From assembly GCA_043747745.1 (NCBI GenBank), contig JAYTOP010000011.1, positions 1 through 64,000 on the forward strand: a stretch of DNA of 64,000 nucleotides, in the 5' to 3' direction. This document shows positions 56,423-64,000 of this stretch, piece by piece (the stretch's first letter is position 1; each line of letters starts with the position of its first letter). The notes beneath the pieces are model-generated. The model saw nothing but the letters and a program-made list of their open reading frames with translations, ran no database searches and was not told the origin of the DNA. Source of the stretch: SZAS-103 sp043747745. GTDB lineage: Bacteria; Pseudomonadota; Gammaproteobacteria; Xanthomonadales; Xanthomonadaceae. Position numbers and translations under genes: made by a program.

Positions 56423-57465
56423 GGTGCTGTGTCCTGTTCCTTGCGCGCGATCGCCTCAGCGAGCTGGTAGACCGCCATCGCGTACATCGGCGAGTGGTTG
56501 TAACGGGTGATCGTGTAGAAGTTCTGGAACACGATCCAGTCCTCGGTTCCCTGCGCGCCCTCGAGAGTCAACAGCGAGCCGTTGATCTCGTGGTCCAGCG
56601 ACGCCTTCGGCCGATAGCCCTTCTCGCCAAGCTCGGCCAAGCTGAAGTTCGGCAGCAGATCGTCGGGGGCGAACGCCATCGTCGCCGGATCGTGAACCGC
56701 GCGTACAGCCACCGACTGGTCTTTCTGCCAGCCGTAACCCACGAAATAATTCGCGACCGATGCAAACAAATCCGGCATCGAACCACCGAACAGGTCGGCA
56801 CGGCCATCGCCGTCGCCATCCTTCGCGTACTGCCGATAACTCGATGGCATGAACTGCGCCCAGCCCATCGCGCCGGCATAACTGCCAGTCAACGAGGTGA
56901 CCGGGAAGCGCTCTTCCTTCGCGAGAGCGAACAACTGCGCAAGCTGGTCGCGGAAGAACGCCTGGCGTTCGTCCTCGTGCTGCGTCTTGGCCGGATCGCC
57001 GCTGCGCGGATACCAGAACGCAAGCGTATACAGCGCGTCCAGCACGCGGTAGGAACCGGTGTTGCCGCCATAGCCGGTTTCCACGCCGATGATCGCGACG
57101 ATCAGTTCGGCCGGCACGCCGGTATCGGCCTGCACCTTCATCAACTGCTTGCGGTGGGCAGCGAGGAATGCGCGACCGCCCGCGATGCGTTTCGCGGTCA
57201 CGAAGATCGGACGATAGTCTTTCCAGATCCTGACCGACTCGGCCGGGCGCGACATCGCGTCAACCGTGCTTTGCCGGTAATGCGCCTGCGCGAGCCCGGC
57301 CTTCACGTCCTTCGCATCCAGGTCGAAGGCCTTCGCGGTCTGCTGCGCGAATGCGGCGAGGTCGGCGGGCGCGGGCTTGTCCTGCGCATGCAGCGATGGG
57401 GCCACCAGCAGGGAAAACGACAGCGAGACAGCGAGCGCGCCATTGCGCAGGGCGGATGATTTCAT
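56419..57465 (-). CDS. mltB: membrane-bound lytic murein transglycosylase B
   Basis: A 348-residue lytic transglycosylase. ATG 57465 begins a signal peptide (MKSSALRNGALAVSLSFSLL, cut near LHA-QD); no lipobox Cys is visible, so it may be soluble, unlike E. coli MltB. The slt-like core shows the catalytic Glu in IGVETGYGGNTGSYRV near residue 141, then GSYAGAMGWAQFMPSSYRQYA, KDGDGDGRADLFG and ANYFVGYGW. It acts in the periplasm on glycan strands together with the elongation machinery encoded around it. The start of rodA's end lies 64 bases upstream. Confidence 0.92.
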   Translation of the reverse strand: MKSSALRNGALAVSLSFSLLVAPSLHAQDKPAPADLAAFAQQTAKAFDLDAKDVKAGLAQAHYRQSTVDAMSRPAESVRIWKDYRPIFVTAKRIAGGRAFLAAHRKQLMKVQADTGVPAELIVAIIGVETGYGGNTGSYRVLDALYTLAFWYPRSGDPAKTQHEDERQAFFRDQLAQLFALAKEERFPVTSLTGSYAGAMGWAQFMPSSYRQYAKDGDGDGRADLFGGSMPDLFASVANYFVGYGWQKDQSVAVRAVHDPATMAFAPDDLLPNFSLAELGEKGYRPKASLDHEINGSLLTLEGAQGTEDWIVFQNFYTITRYNHSPMYAMAVYQLAEAIARKEQDTAP

Positions 57466-57529
57466 GGGCGCGAATCTAGCACGGCGATCGCGTTCGCGAC
57501 GCGTGCTTTGCGCATGCATCGCGCAGAAT

Positions 57530-58642
57530 TCAGGTGCCCATGAAGCGGCGGTGCGCATACACCGACATCACGATGCCGAATCCGGCCAGCAGCGACACCG
57601 CCGAGGTGCCGCCGTAGCTCAGCAGCGGCATCGGCACGCCGACCACGGGCAGCAGGCCCGAGACCATGCCGCCGTTGACCATTGCATACACGAAGAAGGT
57701 CATCGCCAGCGCACCGGCCAGCAGGCGCGCATAGGTTTCGCGCGCGCTCGCCGCGATCCACAGGCAGCGACCGACGATGAACAGGTACAGCGCGAGCAGC
57801 GTGCACACGCCGACCCAGCCGAACTCCTCGGACAGCACCGCGAAGATGAAGTCGGTGGTGTGCTCGGGCAGGAAGTTGAGATGCGCCTGGGTGCTGTTGC
57901 CCCAACCCTTGCCGAACAGGCCGCCGGAGCCGACTGCGATCTGCGACTGCAGGATATTCCAGCCGGTGCCCTGCGGGTCGCGCTCGGGATCGAGGAAGTT
58001 GAAGATGCGCGCCTTCTGGAAATCGTGCAGCACGAAGAACCACAGGATCGGCGCCGCCGCCGCGCCCATCCCCGCGAACAGGCCGATCCGCCACCACGCC
58101 AGGCCGGAGAGGAAGATCACGAACACGCCGCTCGCCGCGACCAGTACGCCGGTGCCGAACGCCGGCTGGATCACGATCAGCGCGCTCGGTACGCCGATGA
58201 TCGCCATGCAGACCGCGAGCGTCTTCCAGCCCGGCGGCAACGGCTCGCTGTGCAGGTACCAGGCCACCATCATCGGCACGGTCAGCTTGAGCAATTCGGA
58301 CGGCTGCAGGTAGAAGACGCCAAGGTTGATCCACGAGCGCGCGCTTTGTCCGGTCCCGATCAGCGGAACGAGCATCAGGATGCCGAGCGTCGCCAGGAAC
58401 AGCCACGGCGTCCAGATCCGCAGTTTCGGCGGCGGGATCTGCGCGAACACGAACATCGCGCCGAGTCCGGCCGTATAACGCGCGCCCTGCGCGATGACCA
58501 GCGCCATGCTGCTGTCGCCCGCGCTGTGCAGCACCACCAGGCTGATCGTCATCACCGCGAGCAACGCGGCCAGCAGCGGAATGTCGATGGTGTCGGCGAA
58601 GCGCGTGCCGAGACCGCGCAGCCAGCGCGTGGGTACGTTCAT
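57530..58642 (-). CDS. rodA: peptidoglycan glycosyltransferase RodA (SEDS)
   Basis: A 370-residue polytopic membrane protein that polymerises glycan during cell elongation as partner of PBP2. About ten spans. SEDS landmarks: QPSELLKLTVPMMVAWYL, the large loop with WNILQSQIAVGSGGLFGKG and NFLPEHTTDFIFAVLSEEFG, and the ending LLSYGGTSAVSLLAGFGIVM. The start at 58642 overlaps the stop of mrdA by four bases (ATGA). Confidence 0.95.
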   Translation of the reverse strand: MNVPTRWLRGLGTRFADTIDIPLLAALLAVMTISLVVLHSAGDSSMALVIAQGARYTAGLGAMFVFAQIPPPKLRIWTPWLFLATLGILMLVPLIGTGQSARSWINLGVFYLQPSELLKLTVPMMVAWYLHSEPLPPGWKTLAVCMAIIGVPSALIVIQPAFGTGVLVAASGVFVIFLSGLAWWRIGLFAGMGAAAAPILWFFVLHDFQKARIFNFLDPERDPQGTGWNILQSQIAVGSGGLFGKGWGNSTQAHLNFLPEHTTDFIFAVLSEEFGWVGVCTLLALYLFIVGRCLWIAASARETYARLLAGALAMTFFVYAMVNGGMVSGLLPVVGVPMPLLSYGGTSAVSLLAGFGIVMSVYAHRRFMGT

Positions 58643-60633
58643 GGCGATGGCCTGCGTTGTGCGGGGTCGGCGACCGGAGCCGGCGGATTGACGGATGGAA
58701 GTGGCGCGAGCGCAGGCGTCTCGTCGTCCGGGACATCCTGCACGTCGGCCGGTTGTGCGTGGGCGAGGTCCGCCGCGACCTGTTCCGGCGAGCGCTTGAG
58801 CAGCCACGCGTCGAGCACAGTGCGCGCGATCGGCGCGGCCGCAGTCGCGCCGTAACCACCGTGTTCGACCACGACCGCGATCGCGATCGTCGGATTGTTC
58901 GCTGGCGCGTACGCGATGAAGAGCGACTGGTGGCGCAGGTTCACCGGCAGCGCGCGCGGGTCCATGCTGACATTGCCCTTGCGGCCGACGCGCTGCGCGG
59001 TACCGGTCTTGCCTGCGATCAGGTATTGCGCGTGCAGGCCGATCGCTTTCGCGGTGCCAATCTGGGTGACCGCGATCATGCCGTCGCGGACCGCAGCGAG
59101 GTTGTCGCGATTGGTCGAAATCGGCTGACCCGCTGGTTGCGGCTGCGCGAGCCATGGCAGGTTGAAGCCGTCGCGGGTTTCGCGCACGAGATGCAACTGG
59201 TGGCGCACGCCGTCCGCAGCGAGCGCGGCGGTGCCCTGCGCGAGTTGCAGCGGCGTCACGATCCAGTAACCCTGGCCAATGCCCGCGATGATCGTCTCGC
59301 CGAGGAACCAGTCCTGCTTGAAGCGCTTGCGCTTCCATTCCGGCGAAGGCACCACGCCGACGCTTTCGCCGCTGAGGTCGATGCCGGTCTTCTGGCCGAA
59401 ACCGTAACGGCGCATGTATTCGTCGAAGCGGTCGATGCCCATGTCCATCGCGAGCTTGTAGTAGTAGGTGTTGACCGAGTGCGCGATCGACATCCGCAGG
59501 TCGACCCAGCCCGCGCCGCCCGCCTCGGCATCGCGATAGCCACGCTTCTGGCCCGGGATATGGAACTCGCCGGTGGACAGGGTGCGGTCGCTGGCCTTGC
59601 GCACGCCCGACTCCAGGCCCGCCAAACCCACGAAGGGCTTGATCGTCGAGCCGGGCAAGGTGCCACCGACCAATACTCGATTGAACAGCGGCTTCGAGAC
59701 GTTTTTGATCAGCCCGTCGTAGTCGGCATGCGAGATGCCATTGATGAACAGGTTCGGATCGAAGGCCGGCAGGCTCACCATCGCCAGCACTTCGCCATTG
59801 CGCGGATCGACCACGACCGCTGCGCCATCGTACTTGCCGAACGCGACGACAAGGGTGCGCTGCAGGTCGGCATCGATGCTCAGGCGCAGGTCCGCGCCGG
59901 GTTTTGCCGGGGTGCGGCTGAGCACGCGCAAGGGCTTGCCGTCGACATTGGTCTCGATCTGGTCGTAGCCGATCTGGCCGCGCAGGCGTTCCTCGTAGTA
60001 GCGCTCGACCCCGGATTTGCCGAGCTGGCTGAGCACCGCATAGCGGATGTCGCCCATGTGCGCCACGTCGTCGGCATCGACGCGGCCGACATAGCCGAGC
60101 ACATGCGCGAACAGGTCGCCGTAGGGATAACGACGGGTCAGGTAGGGCGCGACGTCGACGCCCGGATACAGGTGCCGGTCGATCGCGAAACGCGCGACCT
60201 CGGCCTCACTGAGGCCCAGCTTCAACGGCACCGCGCGGAAGCCGCGGGTCGCATGGCGCAACTTCTCGAACGTGGACAGGTCGTCGTCCGACAGCGGAAT
60301 GATCTGCCCGAGCCGCGCGAGCGTGTTCTTGAGGTCGGGCACGTCGTCGGCGGTGATTTCCAGCCGCCACGCCTGCACGTTATCGGCGAGCAGCTTGCCG
60401 TTGCGGTCGTAGATCAGCCCGCGCGCTGGCACGATCGGGCGCTGCTTGATGCGGTTGGCTTCGGCGCGGCTGCTGTATTCGGCGTGCTGCAATACCTGCA
60501 AGCGGAAATACCAGCCGGCCAGCAACAGCAGGGCTGCCGCGATCATCATGAATCCCTGCAGCGCGCGCGCGCGGAACAGCGCGGCTTCTGCGTGCAGGTT
60601 TTTCAGCGGTCGATGGCGCGGCGGTCTCATCAT
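58639..60633 (-). CDS. mrdA: penicillin-binding protein 2
   Basis: A 664-residue bifunctional-type class B PBP (transpeptidase) for side-wall synthesis. One membrane span near residues 26-46 and a dimerisation domain (RGLIYDRNGKLLADN) precede the transpeptidase domain with SxxK in GSTIKPF, SxN in AHSVNTYY and KTG in IAGKTGTAQ. The longer frame to 60774 is out of family; the double ATG at 60633/60630 has AAGG upstream. It lies 13 bases after mreD and overlaps rodA by four bases. Confidence 0.95.
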   Translation of the reverse strand: MMRPPRHRPLKNLHAEAALFRARALQGFMMIAAALLLLAGWYFRLQVLQHAEYSSRAEANRIKQRPIVPARGLIYDRNGKLLADNVQAWRLEITADDVPDLKNTLARLGQIIPLSDDDLSTFEKLRHATRGFRAVPLKLGLSEAEVARFAIDRHLYPGVDVAPYLTRRYPYGDLFAHVLGYVGRVDADDVAHMGDIRYAVLSQLGKSGVERYYEERLRGQIGYDQIETNVDGKPLRVLSRTPAKPGADLRLSIDADLQRTLVVAFGKYDGAAVVVDPRNGEVLAMVSLPAFDPNLFINGISHADYDGLIKNVSKPLFNRVLVGGTLPGSTIKPFVGLAGLESGVRKASDRTLSTGEFHIPGQKRGYRDAEAGGAGWVDLRMSIAHSVNTYYYKLAMDMGIDRFDEYMRRYGFGQKTGIDLSGESVGVVPSPEWKRKRFKQDWFLGETIIAGIGQGYWIVTPLQLAQGTAALAADGVRHQLHLVRETRDGFNLPWLAQPQPAGQPISTNRDNLAAVRDGMIAVTQIGTAKAIGLHAQYLIAGKTGTAQRVGRKGNVSMDPRALPVNLRHQSLFIAYAPANNPTIAIAVVVEHGGYGATAAAPIARTVLDAWLLKRSPEQVAADLAHAQPADVQDVPDDETPALAPLPSVNPPAPVADPAQRRPSP

Positions 60634-60646
60634 GCGGCGGCCTTGC

Positions 60647-61138
60647 TCACGACCGGCGGTCGCGCGCACGCATCCGCAAGGTGTCGAACAGCACCACCAG
60701 CCACGGCCACAGCGGCAGCGCGAGCAATGGCGACAGCCAGAACGGCCAGCGCGGCACGCCTTCGTCGAGCGCAACGCGCACCGCAGCCGCGATTACGCGG
60801 TCGTTCGCCAGCAATGCGAACACCGCGAGACTTTGTTGCCACAACGGAAAGAAACGCAGGCGTGCGCGGAAACGCTGGACGATGAACGCGAGTACGGTGA
60901 GCCGCAGCGCCTGCTCGCCAAGCAAGGTGCCGAATGCGAGATCGCCGACCAGTCCGATCGTGAACGCCGCGCCCATGCCGACGCGGTCGGGCGTTTCCAG
61001 CAACCAGTAGATCAGCATCAGGCCAAGAAAATACGGGCGCAGCGGCGCGATGAGATCCGGCAACGGCAACAGACCGAGCAGGACCGCGAGCAGCACACTC
61101 AGCGGCAACCAGAAAAAGCCCGCGTGCGAGCGGTTCAT
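60647..61138 (-). CDS. mreD: rod shape-determining protein MreD
   Basis: A 163-residue inner-membrane protein with about five spans, part of the elongasome. PYFLGLMLIYWLLETPDRVGM and GLVGDLAFGTLLGEQALRL are the usual core segments. The start codon overlaps the stop of mreC by four bases. Length is normal for the family. Confidence 0.92.
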   Translation of the reverse strand: MNRSHAGFFWLPLSVLLAVLLGLLPLPDLIAPLRPYFLGLMLIYWLLETPDRVGMGAAFTIGLVGDLAFGTLLGEQALRLTVLAFIVQRFRARLRFFPLWQQSLAVFALLANDRVIAAAVRVALDEGVPRWPFWLSPLLALPLWPWLVVLFDTLRMRARDRRS

Positions 61139-62244
61139 CGGTGCTGTCCGCGTTGCGATGGAGCGGGCTTCGATGGAGCGGGCTTCGATGGAGCAGGCTT
61201 CAATAGCGCCCGATGCGGTGGAACAACTTGATGCAACGGGAGTTGCAGCGCAGATGGTGCATGCGCGGTCGATGATTGCGCTTGCATCGGCAGCGCGTTC
61301 GTCGGAGCAGAGGATTGGCTCGCCGCCGCAGCCTGCGCAAGTGCAGCGACGGCGCGGCGTGCCGCCAGATCGGCCGGTATCGGGGGCCCGACCGCAGCGC
61401 CATCGTCGGGCAATTCCCAGACCAGCAAGACGCTGCCGCTGCGATCCGGTCGCGCGGTCGGCATCACCGTGGCGGCGACGAAGGCATGGCTCGCATCGGG
61501 CTCCACGGAGGACACGCGCCCGACCGGAAAACCGGCGGGGAAACGTCCGCCGATCCCCGAGGTGATGAGTTCATCGCCGACCTTGATGTCGCCGCTCTGC
61601 GGGATATTCGACACGATCAACCGATCGCTGTGCCCGGTGCCGTAAGCGATCAGCCTCAGCCCACTGCGCACCGCCTGCACCGGTACCGCATGGTCGGGGT
61701 CGGTGATCAGCAGCGCCGTCGCATGCGTCGGGGTGACCGCAATCACCTGGCCGAGCACGCCGCCGGCGTCGATCACGACCTGGCCGACATGCACGCCCTG
61801 GTTCGCGCCCACATCGAGCACGATGCGCTGGCGTACCGGATCGAGGTCGATGTCGAGGATGCCAGCAAGTTGCACCGCGAGGCGATAGCCGCGGGTGCCG
61901 CCGAGCAATCCGCGCAGACGGTCGTTTTCCTGCGCGAGCGATTGCAGGCGCTGGATGCGTGCATTGGCGAGCAACAGGTGCTGCTGCAGGTCGACGTTCT
62001 CGCGGTTCAACCGGGTCTGGTTGGAGATCGCCGCGTTGCCGAATGCGACCAGCCGCGCTGGCAGCGATGCGAGCCACCACACCGGCTCGACCGCGATCGC
62101 TCCTCCGTTTCGCAATTGCGCGAGCGCGCCGCTGCGATGATCGGTCACCATCAACGCAACGCCCAACGCGAGATACGCCAGCAGCCGGAGCGTGCCGCCG
62201 CTGCTGTCGCCATAGCGCGGAGTGCTGGAACCGGAATAGGCCAC
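61135..62244 (-). CDS. mreC: rod shape-determining protein MreC
   Basis: A 369-residue bitopic protein: short cytoplasmic end, a span near residues 20-36, a coiled coil (LNRENVDLQQHLLLANARIQ), and the beta-barrel domain with VVLGQVIAVTPTHATALLITD-like and GDELITSGIGGRFPAGFPVG segments. The last 90 residues are Ala/Pro-rich and end with a KPAPS triplet repeat, longer than in E. coli. It links MreB to PBP2 and RodA. 237 bases separate it from mreB. Confidence 0.93.
   Translation of the reverse strand: MAYSGSSTPRYGDSSGGTLRLLAYLALGVALMVTDHRSGALAQLRNGGAIAVEPVWWLASLPARLVAFGNAAISNQTRLNRENVDLQQHLLLANARIQRLQSLAQENDRLRGLLGGTRGYRLAVQLAGILDIDLDPVRQRIVLDVGANQGVHVGQVVIDAGGVLGQVIAVTPTHATALLITDPDHAVPVQAVRSGLRLIAYGTGHSDRLIVSNIPQSGDIKVGDELITSGIGGRFPAGFPVGRVSSVEPDASHAFVAATVMPTARPDRSGSVLLVWELPDDGAAVGPPIPADLAARRAVAALAQAAAASQSSAPTNALPMQAQSSTAHAPSALQLPLHQVVPPHRALLKPAPSKPAPSKPAPSQRGQHR
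61157..61201. repeat. three 15-bp tandem copies at the mreC 3' end
   Basis: Three units of gatggagcgggcttc (the third with one change) encode KPAPS-KPAPS-KPAPS at the C-terminus of MreC. Copy number may vary between strains. Confidence 0.9.
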
Positions 62245-62279
62245 GTGGCGCGGAGTTCCCTCGGTGGAGTGCCTGGAAG

Positions 62280-62475
62280 AGCCCCTCTCCCATCGGGGTG
62301 AAGGGCAACGCTTGCGCTATGCGTTGGATCGCATACCGCACTGACCTGAACGCCCTCGTGCTGCGTGCGAGGGCCAGGGTCTGGGTTGGGGTGAGGGGCA
62401 AAAATGCTGCGCACTGGCGCACCAGCGACCCTCACCCAGCCTTCGGCCACCCTCTCCCGACAGGAGAGGGGCTAA
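62280..62475. repeat. dispersed intergenic element with hairpins between mreC and mreB
   Basis: The gap holds hairpins gccctcg/cgagggc (62352-62374) and ccctctcc/ggagaggg (62450-62470), along with ccccctctcccatcgggg-like and gggtgaggggc motifs. This is the make-up of a repeat family seen between genes in many Lysobacterales. No gene. It may lower read-through from mreB into mreC or form a stable mRNA end. Confidence 0.55.
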
Positions 62476-62481
62476 CTGCGA

Positions 62482-63531
62482 TTATTCCGGGGTGAAGAAG
62501 TCGTTGCCGTGCATATCGATCATTTCCAGCGCCCGACCGCCGCCACGCGCGACGCAGGTCAGCGGGTCGTCGGCGACGTACACGTTCAGTCCAGTTTCCG
62601 CCGAGATGCGCTTGTCGATATCGCGCAGCAAGGCGCCGCCACCGGTCAGCACGATGCCGCGCTCGGCGACGTCCGCGCAGAGTTCCGGCGGGGTCTGCTC
62701 AAGCGCCTGGCGCACCGCCGCGACGATGCCCGAAAGGGTTTCGTGCAGCGCTTCGAGAATTTCGTTGGAATTGAGCTGGATCGTGCGCGGCACGCCTTCG
62801 GCGAGATTGCGGCCAGCCACTTCAATGGTCCGCACCTCAGTCTGCTGATACGCGCAGCCGATCTCGATCTTGATCCGCTCGGCGGTGGACTCGCCGATCA
62901 GGGTTCCGTGGTTGCGCCGCACGTAGCTGATGATCGCCTCGTCGAAACGGTCGCCGCCGATGCGCACCGATTGCGCATACACGATGCCGTTGAGCGAGAT
63001 CACCGCGACTTCCGAGGTGCCGCCGCCGATATCGATGACCATCGAACCGCGCGCCTCGTGGATCGGGATACCCGCGCCGATCGCTGCGGCCTTCGGTTCC
63101 TCGATCAGGAACACCTCGCGCGCACCGGCCTCCTCGGCCGATTCCTTGATCGCGCGGCGCTCGACCTGGGTCGAACCGCACGGCACGCAGATCAACACGC
63201 GCGGGCTGGGCCGCAGGAAGCGCGACTTGTGCACCTTGCGGATAAAGTGCTTGAGCATTTCCTCGGTGGTCGTGAAGTCGGCGATCACGCCGTCCTTCAG
63301 AGGCCGCACGGTGGTGATGTGGCCTGGAGTGCGGCCGAGCATCTGCTTGGCCTCGATACCAACCGCCGCGACCGAGCGCTGCGAGCCGGGAACGCGATCC
63401 TGGCGGATCGCCACGACCGAGGGTTCGTTCAAGACAATGCCTTGGCCGCGAACGTAAATGAGGGTGTTGGCCGTTCCCAGATCGATCGACAGATCGGTCG
63501 AGAACATGCCACGGAGGAACTTGGGGAGCAT
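62482..63531 (-). CDS. mreB: rod shape-determining protein MreB (actin homologue)
   Basis: A 349-residue filament-forming ATPase that guides side-wall synthesis. MFSTDLSIDLGTANTLIYVR is the phosphate-1 region, MVIDIGGGTSEVAVISL phosphate-2, and ERGIVLTGGGALLRDID the adenosine region. The start at 63531 (MLPKFLRGMFSTD) is the usual one; the frame upstream to 63609 is out of family. It is the first gene of the shape cluster; the 280-base divergent gap to the PfkB gene should hold its promoter. Confidence 0.96.
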   Translation of the reverse strand: MLPKFLRGMFSTDLSIDLGTANTLIYVRGQGIVLNEPSVVAIRQDRVPGSQRSVAAVGIEAKQMLGRTPGHITTVRPLKDGVIADFTTTEEMLKHFIRKVHKSRFLRPSPRVLICVPCGSTQVERRAIKESAEEAGAREVFLIEEPKAAAIGAGIPIHEARGSMVIDIGGGTSEVAVISLNGIVYAQSVRIGGDRFDEAIISYVRRNHGTLIGESTAERIKIEIGCAYQQTEVRTIEVAGRNLAEGVPRTIQLNSNEILEALHETLSGIVAAVRQALEQTPPELCADVAERGIVLTGGGALLRDIDKRISAETGLNVYVADDPLTCVARGGGRALEMIDMHGNDFFTPE

Positions 63532-63813
63532 GCAGTCAGGCCGTGAATTGGGGGAGGGGTGGAGCGGACGAAAGTCCAATAGCGTAGCAATCGACCCCAG
63601 TCCGGACAAGGCGAATACCCGGAGAACGGCGGCCGTTCAGGGAGCCCTGCGCCCCTGCTGGTGTCGCGCGAGACCGGAGGACGTTACCATTGCGCCCCGC
63701 GTTGCCAGTTACGGTCGGTTTGCGCGATTTTGAGCTCGTCGCCACGGTCTGCCCATCCTGAACGGACTCGAATCCGCGAGTCCGTCAATCCATACACCAC
63801 CCAAGGAAATTCG

Positions 63814-64000
63814 ATGTCGGCCCTGATCTGCGGTTCGCTCGCCTACGACACCATCATGGTGTTCCAGGACCAGTTCAAGAACCACATCCTGCCGGACAAG
63901 GTGCACATCCTGAACGTGTCGTTCCTGGTGCCGCGCATGCGCCGCGAGTTCGGCGGCTGCGCGGGCAATATCGCCTACAACCTGAACCTGCTGGGCGGCA
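63814..64000 (+). CDS. PfkB-family carbohydrate/adenosine kinase, partial
   Basis: The first 62 residues are present: MSALICGSLAYDTIMVFQDQ opens the ribokinase-like fold, and RREFGGCAGNIAYNLNLLGG is the N-terminal PfkB signature. This N-terminus is typical of bacterial adenosine-kinase-like members of the family. ATG 63814 has AAGGA seven bases upstream. The gene continues beyond the window, so the ATP site cannot be checked. Divergent from mreB. Confidence 0.85.
   Translation, partial: MSALICGSLAYDTIMVFQDQFKNHILPDKVHILNVSFLVPRMRREFGGCAGNIAYNLNLLGG

Noticed and set aside
58657..60885. A 742-codon frame opposite mrdA
   Set aside because: Shadow of a gene with complete PBP2 motifs.

Overview
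The window is about 64 kb of G+C-rich bacterial chromosome with dense, mostly short-spaced genes. Gene content suggests a gammaproteobacterium of the Lysobacterales (Xanthomonadales): a DUF2782 gene divergent from polA, a mreB/mreC/mreD/mrdA/rodA/mltB/rlpA/dacA block, many PAS/GGDEF/EAL proteins, Hanks-type kinases, and a RAYT transposase flanked by REP elements. The taxon is inferred from gene content only. No rRNA, tRNA or CRISPR array was recognised.

Layout: 1-704, the 3' end of an S9 peptidase gene, a recent partial duplication of it, and a terminator. 705-5848, polA, a DUF2782 lipoprotein-like/exported protein, a membrane fatty acid desaturase and a GNAT enzyme. 5988-17833, a signalling block: a degenerate receiver-GGDEF-EAL protein; an operon of an exported protein, an ECF sigma factor and a transmembrane Ser/Thr kinase whose outer domain is a paralogue of the exported protein; then two GGDEF-EAL proteins. 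17748-23887, an alpha/beta hydrolase, an operon of an exported DJ-1/PfpI protein, a GlxA-type regulator and a frameshifted membrane protein, a divergent isochorismatase-like hydrolase and an S41 peptidase. 23945-28763, metals and kinase: a fragment of a kinase gene, a 22-residue Cys-rich peptide divergent from cueR with two facing MerR-type promoters, then chrA tightly coupled behind a TPR Ser/Thr kinase. 28776-36488, an A/T-richer accessory zone on both sides of uvrD, with an AAA ATPase/DUF4276 pair and a PLD-helicase-DUF3427 protein, both of defence type.

36635-52837 holds two paralogous GAF histidine kinases, a DUF3309 peptide, a sarcosine-oxidase-like enzyme, an M1 aminopeptidase, a large membrane PAS-GGDEF-EAL protein with a LOV-like domain, and a group of short-chain dehydrogenases. 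52861-53495 is a REP/RAYT unit. 53505-63531 is the cell-shape and peptidoglycan cluster, with many 4-bp stop/start overlaps and a 31-codon mini-gene between mltB and rlpA that copies the MltB C-terminus. The window ends in the start of a PfkB-family kinase gene.

The points most worth following are the CueR/mini-metallothionein locus, the sigma-kinase-exported-sensor operon, the LOV-like c-di-GMP protein, and the defence genes that bracket uvrD.
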